A DNA stretch of 34,549 nt from Gnetum montanum (GCA_015680685.1 MNCI01037971.1:69385-103933), one strand, 5' to 3'. Counted from the stretch's first letter, positions 21,699 to 30,701 are shown. A program made the numbers and translations. The notes: generated by a model not told the origin, from the letters alone.

Positions 21699-22091
21699 TT
21701 ACATTTGTAACTTGTACATATGATTCTTACTTATAGGGATAATTGCAATACCTTTATCATCATTAACCTTAGAAATTCTACAAACATCTTTTTCAAATTC
21801 AACACGATACCCATTGTGACATAATTGCCCCACACTTAATAAATTCTTTGGAAGATTTGGAACAAAATAGATCTGGGAAATAACATACTTGTTACCTTGA
21901 GTTGTTGTCAATGCAAGTGATCTAATACTAGCAATGGTTAACTTCTTTCCATTACCTATGGTTACCTTTCCATCATATTTTTCCAAGCTTGATAACAATT
22001 TCTTATTCCCTGTCATGTGATTGCTACACCCACTATCAACATACCAAATGTTGTTGTTGTTGCTAGCATCTGATACCTTTGTAGAGATCAA
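21699..22091 (-). pseudogene. Copia aspartic protease and gag-pre-integrase region
   Basis: IWYVDSGCSNHMTGNKKLL contains the copia protease active site DSG followed by SNHMTG. GKVTIGNGKKLTIASI and VISQIYFVPNLPKNLLSVGQL then follow, as is standard for the family. It is open for 130 codons to MYKLQM. It would cut the polyprotein. The Ala usually following DSG is Cys here. Confidence 0.9.
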
Positions 22092-23044
22092 GAGCTGATC
22101 TTCCTCCTTTTCAATATAAAATAATTTCTCACCTTTTTGTTTATCTTCATGTTCTACAATTTTTTCTTTTCCCTTCTTTTCATACTTCTTCCTTGACCAA
22201 CATTCAAGAGTATTGTGGGTGTTGGTACCATAGAAATCACAATGCTTCCCTTCCTTTAACTAATTTGATCTTCCACGACCACGACCTCCAGATCTACCAT
22301 GATCATGTTGATGTCCTCTGACCAAGGATCCACTTGAGGATCTTTGATGTTGATTTTGATTTTGATTGGATGTCCTCTAAAATTGTGCTTGAAATGCATT
22401 CTATTGAATCCTCATGTTCAAAAATTCTTTACTCATATGTTCTTAAGCTTCCTACAAGCTCAACCATGGTCATCTTATCAAGATCTCTTGCGTCTTCAAT
22501 AGCCACGACGATGGGATCATATCATCTGGTTACACTTCGAAGGATCTTTTCAATAGCACACCTTTCCTCAAGCATTTCTCCACAAGATTCAAGTCCATTT
22601 TGAACCTGTTGAAATTCAGTTGATGTATTGATCAATATTCTTTGAATCTAGTGTATCTTTTCTTAAAACTTGTAACTTGACAACAGCAACTTTTAATGAT
22701 CCTTTGTATGCAATCTTCCATGCATCCCATGCAGCTTTGCTAGTTTGATGCATAACAATTTTGGGAAAGATTGTCAGATCTAACCCAGATTGAATGATGA
22801 ACAATGCTTTTGCATCTTTCTTATGAAGCTCCTTAAATTCATTCTTTTCATCTTCCTTCAAGGCTTGAAATGTTGCTTGATCAACATCTTGGAATCCATT
22901 TCCAACAAGATCCCAAAGACCTTGTGAGATCAAGAATGTCTTCATCTTGATTGCCCAATATTCATAATTCTCTCTCTTGAAGACAAGAACTTGGAGAGAC
23001 ATGGATCCATGATTTTGGGTCGTCCTGGAGAGATCTGTTGTCAA
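22092..23044 (-). pseudogene. Copia gag with nucleocapsid zinc knuckle
   Basis: The start codon is at 23044, soon after the primer site. The opening SLQVLVFKRENYEYWAIKMK and GLWDLVGNGF are typical of plant copia gag. The first 142 codons are open to 22616, then the reading continues in another frame through EKILRSVTR, VVAIEDARDLDKMTMVELVG to about 22350. A CCHC-type knuckle lies at about 22250-22200 as CDFYGTNTHNTLEC. The second Cys has become Tyr (TAT codon). The protein would form particles and bind element RNA. The plus-strand open frame at 22334-22603 is a shadow. Confidence 0.88.
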
Positions 23045-23061
23045 GAATCTAAGCTAACCTT

Positions 23062-23073
23062 GCTCCAATACCA
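23062..23073 (-). promoter_or_regulatory. Primer binding site of the copia element
   Basis: The minus strand reads TGGTATTGGAGC, two bases inside the LTR end. It resembles the initiator tRNA-Met site TGGTATCAGAGC with two changes. Gag begins only about 18 bases later. Confidence 0.8.
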
Positions 23074-23075
23074 AA

Positions 23076-23453
23076 TGAAGAGTCTAAAGGGCCCTCGATC
23101 TATGAACTAAGCTTAAAGGAAACAAAGAACTTTGTTAGAACAAGAACACTCTTGTTAAACTTTCTAACTTCTGTATGTCTTCTGTATTATTTTTTTCTAT
23201 TATGAATGAATGTGTGCTACTACAATTATATAGGCCTTGATCTCGCAAGAATAGATTTGGAGAGATAAGTATGAATCTTGGAAATCATGGGGATGATCCT
23301 TATCATCATATTTAAGGATCTTCTTAATATGGGATGTCCTAAACATGGATTGGATAAGAATTACATGAATAGGATCTCATCTTATTTAAAATAGATAAAT
23401 GGATGAGATCTATCTAATTTTATTGTGGAAAAATCGAGTCATCATATTCCACA
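23076..23453 (-). repeat. 5' LTR of the copia element
   Basis: 378 bp, starting TGTGGAAT and ending GACTCTTCA on the minus strand. A TATA-like CTATATAA lies at 23232-23226, about 220 bp from its outer edge, and is the likely element promoter. Confidence 0.9.
23226..23233 (-). promoter_or_regulatory. TATA box of the copia LTR
   Basis: CTATATAA on the minus strand, kept in both LTRs (18705-18711 in the other). Position inside the LTR fits a U3/R promoter. Confidence 0.5.
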
Positions 23454-23458
23454 GAAAC
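23454..23458. repeat. Right target-site duplication (GAAAC) of the copia element
   Basis: Identical to 18551-18555. Confidence 0.9.
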
Positions 23459-24560
23459 TGCCTCACTAAAAAGGCATAATACTTTAAACCAAAATATTTT
23501 AAATATTGAATTTGAAATTGAAACATATTTTTAATAATATTTACTCTAAATACGTATAGTCAAATTAGAACTTTATAACTGAACATTGCCTTCTAAGATT
23601 GAATTTATAACTTAAAGCTTCTAAATCAAGAGTCTTACAATTAGGCTAATACCTCATTGTTAGTCAATAATCAATTTATCAATAACAACATCTATAGAAT
23701 ATTTAATTGATAACACATCTTTAGAACTAGTTATTCATTATGGGTTTTACCCATTGTCAAGAATGTGTAAGGAAACCATTGAAAGAAATTATATTTTTGA
23801 TGAAAAAATCACAATAAAAATAGGTGCACTAAGATTTTGTATTGTATTAGATCTTTGAAGTTCGACTTGACATTTAGAAGTTATATCAAAATTTAAAAAA
23901 ATTGCTTTTACTTTTTGAACAAAAGATTAAAATGTTTGTAGATATTAAAAAATTCAGAAACAAATATAGCTCAATACTAGAATTGTAGAATGCAACTTAA
24001 AACATCATTTTGTCTAAGAGGTCAAATACTAGTTAGCTAGACTTTACCATAGAAAATAAATAATTATTATCAGAAAGCTAGGCTAAGAGATGAACTTTTA
24101 TATGATAATTATTATGAATACATATTTGCTGGAGCTTTTCATAGAAAATAAATTATTATTATTGTTATTATAGTACTCTACCAATAGATGAGCATTGTCA
24201 CAAGAGTTCTTATTTTTAGAAGATTATAAGTACGTAACAGGTTAGCTAGCGACATTAAGCTAAGGTATTAACATTTTCCAATGGGTAGGTTAATTACTAA
24301 GACAATTTAAGGCTAAACAACTATCACAACAATAATTATTTAACATTGGTTCTGATTTTTTTTCAACATGAAAATAAATTCTCAGAGCATCAATTTTAAA
24401 ATGTCATTAATTCGAAAAAGAATAAAATTTTCTCAGCCAAATAATAAATATATATCATAAAAATAGCTAATTATTTTCAAAAAATGCAAACATTGTAGAA
24501 TTAATTTAATTGACTTTAAACATAAAAAGTTCAATTTCCTTTAGTAGTATTTTTAGTCAT
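23459..24560. other. AT-rich DNA without recognisable genes
   Basis: The first part continues the repeat family found before the copia insertion (AGGCATAATACTTTAA near 23470). Two similar segments around 24045-24110 and 24135-24200 share CATAGAAAATAAA and ATTATTATT runs, a probable local duplication. No protein was recognised. Confidence 0.45.
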
Positions 24561-25045
24561 TAAAGCGTTTTCTTAACATTAACAACAAAAACGCCCCAAG
24601 TCAATGGCTAACACAAACGCCCGTGTTAATGACTCCAATGAATGATTGAAGGCATGCCCATCTTCTGTCGTTTTCTTGGTGGACCAGCATGCGTGCAATA
24701 AAACAATGGGGGTTTCACAGCTACCTGTATCTGGACAAGCAAAATATGGACAAGTTGTGCATATTTCTGCGAATGCTGGTGGCTTCACATGAACAAAAAC
24801 GTTTTACTTTATTAAGTTTCATTATTGAAGATAACAATTCATTTTCCTTAAAGAAAGCAAAGAGTGGTTGCCAAGAACCTTAAATTCAGGTGGATTGGAT
24901 GTGGCTTTTACGGTACCGACGAGGGTGCTATCGTCCGCCTATGTTGCATGGGTCGTTCGCTGCCCTTTCCTGAGGCGTGTCTGAGGTGAGGTCTTACCTG
25001 TTTTTGTGTTTGATTTCACTTGTTTTTTGCTGCTTTACTTACTTG

Positions 25046-25072
25046 CTTTCTCTCTCTTATATATATATAAAA
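25046..25072 (+). promoter_or_regulatory. Possible core promoter (pyrimidine patch plus TATA box)
   Basis: CTTTCTCTCTCTT at 25046-25058 is followed by TATATATATAAAA at 25059-25072. Plant core promoters often pair such elements, with a start about 30 bases downstream (near 25100). AT repeats can also look like this by chance. Confidence 0.4.
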
Positions 25073-25173
25073 CACTACTTTAACTGTTCCCATCATCCAT
25101 CTTCCATCCATGTTTATGATTCACGTGCATTCTTAAGGAATTGCAATTGCCATTCCCAAGGAGCCCTACTTAC

Positions 25174-25320
25174 CAGAAGCCCTTGAACATGCTTGGAAAG
25201 TCTGCCGCATTGAATGTGAATATTACCAGCATAAAGAAAATAGTTGTGTAGGGATCTTTCCGGAACATTCTGGAAATTCTTGACAATATTGACAGCATCG
25301 GCCGTGAATGATCTATTCAA
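25174..25320 (-). CDS. Possible exon of an unrecognised host gene
   Basis: A minus-strand frame is open from about 25330 with SFTADAVNIVKNFQNVPERS, LHNYFLYAGNIHIQCGRL and SKHVQGLL. It then meets CTG|GTAAGT, a textbook plant splice donor, at 25174/25173. Composition is balanced and low-complexity free, unlike chance open frames nearby. No family was identified; a faint resemblance to pentatricopeptide repeat spacing is not enough to name it. No upstream ATG is seen in frame; a stop precedes it and an acceptor-like AG is nearby. The opposite strand offers a competing interpretation as a 5' leader. Confidence 0.3.
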
Positions 25321-25369
25321 ACATATATAGAATGTTTGACAATGTTATTTTCCCATGTTGGCTCTAACG

Positions 25370-25386
25370 TTATCGATACCTAAGTT
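25370..25386. repeat. Left 17-bp target-site duplication of the LINE
   Basis: TTATCGATACCTAAGTT is identical to 30702-30718. The last two Ts may belong to the tail. This length is typical of target-primed reverse transcription. Confidence 0.93.
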
Positions 25387-25401
25387 TTTTTTTTTTTTTT
25401 T
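25385..25401 (-). other. Poly(A) tail of the LINE
   Basis: Seventeen Ts on the plus strand, the first two shared with the target duplication. This marks the 3' end and the orientation of the LINE. Confidence 0.92.
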
Positions 25402-25730
25402 GGAAAGGATCGAGTGAATTAAATTCCAAAAAAACGGAGCTATACAGCTGTACAGCGCAGCGCAGGCCCGAGCGGCTGGCCCCACTCCGAAAATTCCCTA
25501 GCAGCCCCACCCTGCCCCNACAGGCCAGAGCCGCTGGCCCCACTCCGACCAATGGTAGCACCCGGAAATTCCCTAGCCCTGCCCTGCCGCAGGCATCCCC
25601 GCGGTGGCCAGCCTTCCCTGCTCGGGCCGTTATCTTGCGGTCAACTGCGAATCATGAATTACAAATGACACCCCTTCCCTGAGGTGTCCCCCTCTGCCGG
25701 CTATCTGCCCCGAGAATTGTGTCTGGAGTG
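25402..25730 (-). other. 3' untranslated region of the LINE with an internal duplication
   Basis: GC-rich, no coding sequence. A block CCGCTGGCCCCACTCCGA (25532-25549) is repeated with one change at 25473-25490. AATTCCCTAGC follows each copy, so a unit of about 60-75 bp is partly duplicated. One unresolved base is at 25519. The last bases before the tail read GAATTTAATTCACTCGATCC on the minus strand. Confidence 0.7.
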
Positions 25731-26222
25731 TTAGTTGTTGTTGATGAGGTGCATGCTAGGACCTGGCTGCCCTGGCCTAGCCTCCACACGACGTTGATTT
25801 TCCTCAATAATCTGGCCGATGCCCGTCATGTGGTTCTTGAGGACACCTTCAATCAAGACTAGCATCAGGATTGGCGACTGGGTAGGCAATGTTGGGTGTT
25901 GCCCTCTCGTGTTGCCAAAGGTATGATCTTTTATTGCTGGCGTGTCCTCCTCTAGGGTTGGTCTCAACGGTTCCTGGTCTTGGATGGTACCTTCGGTCAT
26001 AGTAACCTCCTCACAAGACCCCCTCCTCTTTCGCTTGTGTTGTTGCCTCATGTTCGAAACCGAGCGCCTGGGATCTGGGTGTTGTTGGAGGCCAGTCGTA
26101 GGGGACTTGAGGTGGACATGAGGATCCATAGCAACGTTGATTTCCTGCCAGAGCTTACAAGTTCTTCTAGCTAGCACGGTCGTAGGAGGAAGGCCCCCCC
26201 CCCCCTTTAAAGATACATTCAT
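25731..26222 (-). pseudogene. LINE ORF2 C-terminal tail
   Basis: An open frame of 163 codons that overlaps the end of the zinc region in another frame. It is rich in Arg, Gln, Pro and Thr, with RRSVSNMRQQHKRKRRGSCE. The family's usual end of ORF2 is variable. The frame is joined to the upstream zinc region through a run of 12 Cs (26194-26205), where a length error or slippage could change the frame. Confidence 0.5.
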
Positions 26223-26424
26223 TCCTGGCCTTCCACAGAATCCAGAGTGCAGCCAGCATCGGCAAGTTGCTGGAGAATTTTGGGGACTGAAGGCCAGCTA
26301 TATGCCAGAAATGCCTTGTCACGTGGAACTCATGCATGAAGTGTTGTAACGTTTCTGTGTGTTGGTTACACAGGGGGCAATTGGGATTGATTGCTAGGCC
26401 ACGTGTCTGCAATAAGGCCCGCAC
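26160..26424 (-). pseudogene. LINE ORF2 zinc-binding domain (zf-RVT type)
   Basis: RGLAINPNCPLCNQHTETLQ, then HFMHEFHVTRHFWHIAGL and WILWKARNECIFKG. This matches the plant L1 C-terminal zf-RVT pattern (CPxCxxxxET..H....C....FW). The Cys that normally follows the HLF block is Phe. The domain is thought to help nucleic acid binding during insertion. Confidence 0.85.
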
Positions 26425-27225
26425 GGGGAGGGCCTAATGAATGATCAACCATCCAAATGTTTCGATTTTCTCTCGGAGGATTCCCTTCCAGAGCCGCATC
26501 CAGTATGGATCGGTCATGAACTGTTTCTAAAGGAGCTGCCTAGGATGCAGGGAGATCTCATCAACATTGTCCAGCAACCTAACATGCGTGCATAGCTGCC
26601 TCCAAATGTGAGAATCGGAGCTGGACATTGTCCAGGGGCGATATTTCTACCGTAGGATTTGCACCCAGAGGGAGGGGTCCTCGTGCGACGCAGAAATTCA
26701 TCGTAGAAGTCTTTGACATCCTAAAGCAGCTTCAACCGTGAAGGGGAGGATTCCCCTCCTCCCCCCCGTGGTGTGAGGTCGTGCGGTTTTGGCCCACGCC
26801 ACCAGGTGCAACCCATTCCCTCCCTTGCTACCCGACCACACAAAATCACGGATAATTGCATTGATTTTAGTGGCGACTCCAGTAGGTGGAGAGGCCATTG
26901 ATGCAGCAAACCTCGCCATGGACCCCAGCACCGTAGAGGCTAGCATGAATTTTCCTTTGCAAGACAGGAAGCTATTTGTCCAAAGAGTCGTGCGCTTTTG
27001 AATTCGCATAATGAGGGCCTGCCATGTTTGCAATCGGTGCTAGTTGTGAATGGGGATGCCCAGATATTTTTCATCTGCCTCTCCTGGCAGGATCCCCAGG
27101 ATTTGGATGATCTTGCTACGTACCGCAGGGTGGGTGTGTGTGGAAATTAACACAGATTTCTTGGTGTTGGGTGCCAGACCCACTTCCTATTGAAGCCAAT
27201 GTAGCGCCCTTGTTAACACCCAAGC
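26425..27225 (-). pseudogene. LINE ORF2 thumb and connection region
   Basis: The block 27033-26698 is open: MQTWQALIMRIQKRTTLWTN, SCKGKFMLASTVLGSMARF and INAIIRDFVWSGSKGGNGLH-LVAW. These correspond to the LSxAGRxxLIKSVL and FLWxG blocks of plant L1 ORF2. KYLGIPIHN precedes it. Downstream reading includes WKGILRENRNIWMVDHSL. Several stops are present. Confidence 0.85.
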
Positions 27226-27990
27226 CTACGACACCACGACCCTAGTGAAGATCATGGTGTCGTCTGTGTAATGGACGGTGAGGTAGGGGATGTCGTGCAT
27301 ATTAAGCCCCTGGACCCCTTCTTCAGCACAGTATGTTTGCAAGAGGTCCATCATCATCAAAAAAAGAAACAGAGAGAGGGGGTCACCTTGACGGAGCCCT
27401 CGTCCGGTCCCGTGAAAACCCCACAGGTGTCCATCGATGTCCAGCAAGAACCACCCTCCTCGTTGGATATGCAGGTAGAGCTCCATGAATGCCTTGTCGA
27501 AGCCTTTTGCTTGCAGCACTGTCCTCAGTGCTGCCCAACTCACAGAGTCGTAGGCCTTGGTTATGTTGAGTTTGATGCATAGGCCTGGCAGTTTAGCAAC
27601 CCGAAGGGAGTGCTGGATTTCCTGCAGCAGCAGGACTTGGTCTTGGAGTCCCTTCATAAAAGTGGCCTGATTTTTCCCCACCAGGCGAGGCATGAGGGGC
27701 CGTAGCCTAGCTACAAGCGTGTGAGAGAATAAGCACAGCAGCGAGTTACAGACTCCTATGGGGCGAAAATGCCCTGGGGATGTGGGAAAATCTTTTTTTT
27801 TGTAGTAGGACCACGCGGGAGCAGTTGATTTATTTATGAACTTGATGCCACCCCAGCATGTAGTTAAAAGCATTGAGCAGGTTCGCCCCTAACACGTCCT
27901 TGAAGTCACGGAAGAATTCAATGGGCCACCGGTTTGGCCCCGGGGCCTTGTCAGCCAGCATATCCTGCAGTGCGCTTCGGAGCTCCTGAC
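27226..27990 (-). pseudogene. LINE ORF2 reverse transcriptase
   Basis: APGPNRWPIEFFRDF (about 27945) opens the domain. RPIGVCNSLLCLFSHTLVARL, KNQATFMKGLQDQVLLLQEI, KLNITKAYDSVSWAAL, GRGLRQGDPLSLFLF and VHYTDDTMIF follow in one frame (27873-27226). The metal-binding motif C is kept as TDD. In motif A the usual LDxxKAYD Asp is Asn (codon at 27567-27565), so the polymerase should be inactive even apart from the stops. In L1 elements it copies the RNA at nicked target DNA. Confidence 0.92.
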
Positions 27991-28558
27991 GTGTGAACGG
28001 CTACAGAAGATGTAAATTATCCGCCGAGTTTCAAATTCTCCACACGGGCACTGAAATTGGGACCGTGGGCTACCAATTCTAGACTTGCTGCCAATATTGC
28101 AGCAGTTTGTCCATGCCAAAGTTTGGGTGTGTTGGGTCACCATGCAAGAAGCGCTGCAGCGACCATTGGTGTGTTCTGCGGTGTGCCTTCGCCGCTGCAA
28201 AAAAGAACTTCGTATGCCGATCCCTTGCCCTCAGCCACTGCACGCGTGCCCGGTGGTGCCAATATTCCTCCTCTTCTTGGTACAGTAGTTGGAGCTCCGC
28301 CTGGAGGGCGAGCTCCTTGTGGGTATAGTCGGCCCCTTGCTCCTATTGCTACTAAATTACCTGTAGCTTGGCCTGGATCTGGGTTTGGTATCCTTTGAAA
28401 CTATATTTTTCTGCCAATTTGAGATTTTTGATTTCATTTTTGAGGGTCTCTAACCCTTGTTTTAGAGAATTGCGTGGGTCCTCCAAGTTCGGGTAGTCTT
28501 TCCAGATGGTCCGAACCAGCTTACCCAGCCACGGCTTGCATAGCCAAGTACATTCAAA
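27991..28558 (-). pseudogene. LINE ORF2 endonuclease to RT linker
   Basis: Blocks include KNEIKNLKLAEKYSFKGYQT, ALQAELQLLYQEEEEYWHHR, VQWLRARDRHTKFFFAAAKA and HRRTHQWSLQ. These match the plant L1 linker (EExxWxQKSRxxWLxxGDxNTKFFH). The frame is broken by at least three stops. Plus-strand open frames at 28057-28398 are shadows. Confidence 0.8.
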
Positions 28559-29250
28559 TCAGAACAGGCGGGGGCTTTGATGCACATCACACATCAGCTG
28601 GCAGATGATGGGCTGATGGTCGGAAGCCATCCGAGCCACGCCGTACACCTGGATATCCCACTCGGGCATTAGTCTGTTGCTGACCCACACTCGGTCTATC
28701 CAAGATTGAACCCACGCTATGCCTTGTTTGCGATTACTCCAGGTATACTTGCAACCCGTGATTTTGATGTCAGAGAGATATTGATGTTGTAATAGTGCGT
28801 GAAATTCGGGCACCCCTAGGGGTTCCGCCATGCTATCGCCAGTCTTCTCCCAACTGTAGAGCCGTTGGTTGAAGTCTCCAATCAGTAACCAACTGGCGTT
28901 GTGAGGGATCAGCCCCGCTACCCGCGAAATCTCCTGAAGGCGGCCCTGCTAATCCTGAGGGTCGTACGCATTTGTTACCCACATGCCTGCCTCGACAGGT
29001 GCACCGTGATGCACCAATCAGAGGTGTCAAGGATCTACGAGTCCACCTTGGGGAGCACGAGGCCTCTCGTGTGCCCCCTGCTGGCCACCAGGTGGCTGTG
29101 CCACCTGGGCCATTGTAATACATGGGCTTCCATCTGTTGGAGCTTTGTTTCTTGTAAACACACAATATCGCACCTCTCATCGCGTTCCATACATTGCAGG
29201 GTATGTCTCTTGTATGGGGTACCCTGGCCCCTGCAGTTCCATGAGAGCAC
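28559..29250 (-). pseudogene. LINE ORF2 apurinic-type endonuclease
   Basis: MLSWNCRGQG at 29250-29221 is the standard start of plant L1 ORF2. VCLQETKLQ (catalytic Glu, about 29150), LLIGDFN (about 28890), YTWSNRKQG with SWIDRVWVS (about 28735-28690) and MASDHQPII (catalytic Asp-His, 28633-28607) follow. All key motifs of the EEP nuclease fold are present. Two or more frameshifts occur between 29040 and 28895. It would nick target DNA to start insertion. Confidence 0.92.
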
Positions 29251-29640
29251 CTTTATCGAGATTGGTGTTGGAGGTAAACTTCCTAGAGTGTGGGTTGCAC
29301 TCCCAAATCAACGAATAGCTGCATGGCCTTGTGATGGCGGGTGTTGTTTTCTAGGCTATCAACCTTGGTCACTGGTAGGGATATCGCCATCCCCCATTCG
29401 TGAAATGGCCTTGGCCCTTGGGGGAGGGGGGGGGGCGCTGGGCTACGCCAAGCCTCTACTAGTGTTTAGCCAATCTGTGACTGATGATGGTGACCAAGCA
29501 TCCTGGGCAAGGCCCTCCTCCCCAAACGTGGGTGTGTGCGGTGATCCATGGTAGCCTTGCTTCGCTTCGGTCCTTGCCTGGGTTCTCACTTGTGCTCTCA
29601 TTAGCGTGTGAACATAGGACTTGTTCGTTGCACTTGGTTG
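29251..29640 (-). other. LINE ORF1 to ORF2 spacer
   Basis: No convincing coding block was seen on the minus strand. A G/C homopolymer stretch, 15 Gs broken by one A on the plus strand, lies at 29420-29435. The plus-strand 217-codon open frame at 28901-29554 is an antisense shadow. Confidence 0.45.
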
Positions 29641-30700
29641 GGCTACCTGTCCCGTCTCCGATGGCCCTTTCCCACGGATGTCCTCCGTTGATTGCCTCTA
29701 CGGCCTGCCAGGACTGGGGAGTGGCCAGCCGTTAGCTTTGGTCTAACCTTGTGTCCCCTTAGCCCTGGGGGCCGTTCTCTATGAAGGGGGTCTCCCCTTG
29801 TATGCCTAGTCTCACCCTTGGGTACTAGAGGTTTCCGGTTTGCTATTCGGCCTTTTTTGCCAACAATGTGCCACTCATCCTCTGGGGTGGGTGCAATACA
29901 GTCGTGATGGGCCGGGTTGTCCCCTTTCATCAGCAGGTTTTCGAACTATACACAGATCCTCTCCTCACTAAGATCCGTGTCCAATACTGCATAAGAGGCC
30001 GCCACACCTAGAATCACACGAACCCCAGGTATTCCCTTACCTCGGTGAAATGATCAAACTTGATAAATTCGCCAAACAGCTTTGTGAGCGACTGTAGGAA
30101 CTTTGTCGACCAGTATTCAAGGGGGAGGCCATGCAGGCATACCCAGATTGGCACCCTCTCAAACAGAGTCAGATCTCGGTGAGCCCTTGGGCGCCAGGGT
30201 GCCAAGGCCAGACCGCATGCCCCATAGAACCAAGGTCCCCCCACCAGAACTCGTTCCCATTCCTCTAGGGAGGCCAAACAAAAAAGGAGATGGTCTTCTA
30301 CTAGGCATTGAACCTTCACCGTACCTAACCCTCATGTAGCCCGGGCCTAGTGTCGAATCAAATCTACCCGTGATCGTGCCCCTTCAAACACAAATTTGCC
30401 AATTAGGCAGCGCTCCAATTTTTCTAGGGTGTCCTTTTCTGGTCGTCTGACTTTTATTCGCAGCACTACTCCTTCTCTAGAACAATCTCCTAAAGCTCTG
30501 GCCCACTTCTTCTCCTCCACCGTGACTACATCCGCCGGTCCTTTCATCACACCATGGGCTGGCCTGTTCGTCTCCACTCCTTGGGCCATGACACCATGGT
30601 GTGCCTCCACTCCTTGAGCCATCTCGCTGACCACCCTGCCTGTACCCGCTCCTTGAATGCTCATCCTGGTACCCACTCCTTGAACGCTCATCCTGGTATT
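29640..30700 (-). pseudogene. LINE ORF1 (DUF4283-like RNA-binding protein)
   Basis: The first frame, from the element's 5' edge to 30347, has short VQGVGTRMSIQGAGT repeats and then KWARALGDCSREGVVLRIKV and LERCLIGKFVFEGA. After a shift near 30340, MKVQCLVEDHLLFCLASLEE, VLVGGPWFYGACGLALAPWR and LFERVPIWVCLHGLPLEYWS follow. This is the plant L1 ORF1 pattern (FxFxxxDxxxVLxGGPWxxxxxxLxLxxW, VWVRLxxLPxxxW). A basic tail (29930-29643, with KKGRIANRKPLVPKGE) fits a nucleic-acid-binding end. No zinc knuckle is seen. It would coat LINE RNA. Two frameshifts at least; N-terminus missing. Confidence 0.82.
30644..30697 (-). repeat. Two 27-bp tandem units at the 5' edge of the LINE
   Basis: ACCCGCTCCTTGAATGCTCA...GGT (30644-30670) is followed directly by a near-identical unit (30671-30697) with two changes. 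A looser third copy of CTCCTTGA lies near 30609. They encode the RMSVQGVGT-type repeat and abut the insertion junction within four bases. Confidence 0.85.
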
Positions 30701-30701
30701 T

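Larger units (their letters stand above)
18556..23453 (-). mobile_element. Ty1/copia LTR retrotransposon, complete outline but inactive (about 4.9 kb)
   Basis: Two LTRs of about 370-378 bp flank a minus-strand internal region. The order gag, protease, integrase, RT, RNase H is the copia order, with integrase before RT. Perfect GAAAC target duplications bound it. The two LTRs differ at roughly 20 positions over about 365 aligned bases by eye, so it is moderately old and younger than the Athila-like element. Stops, frameshifts and a changed RT active site make it inactive. A 275-base gap hides the RNase H end, the polypurine tract and the last bases of the 3' LTR. The lineage within copia was not assigned. 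Confidence 0.92.
24561..25386. other. Less AT-rich island, possible host gene edge
   Basis: Base composition changes near 24560 to a more balanced mix that is unlike the surrounding repeats. No protein family was recognised. Features are a pyrimidine patch and TATA box at 25046-25072, a G-box CACGTG at 25122-25127, and an open minus-strand stretch at 25320-25174. The same island continues after the LINE at 30719 with FTIKEICFEQPPLANLAKW on the plus strand. This could be a promoter and first exon, or an internal exon of a minus-strand gene. Confidence 0.4.
25387..30701 (-). mobile_element. L1-type LINE retrotransposon, about 5.3 kb, slightly 5' truncated and inactive
   Basis: On the minus strand: ORF1 (from the 5' end to about 29640), ORF2 with endonuclease, RT and zinc region (29250-26160), a 3' region, and a poly(A) tail at the low-coordinate end. 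A perfect 17-bp target duplication flanks it. Its GC content is far higher than that of the surrounding DNA. The 5' end lies inside ORF1-like coding sequence, with no 5' untranslated region visible, so it is probably truncated. Many stops and frameshifts break ORF2. Target-primed reverse transcription is the expected mode of insertion. Confidence 0.95.

Noticed and set aside
25059-25072. TATA repeat as a simple microsatellite only
   Set aside because: Not fully rejected: the adjoining pyrimidine patch and composition change favour a promoter, so it is kept at low confidence.
28901-29554. 217-codon plus-strand open frame in the LINE
   Set aside because: It lies antisense to the ORF1-ORF2 spacer and endonuclease, and its translation has no recognisable domain. 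High GC makes long antisense frames likely.
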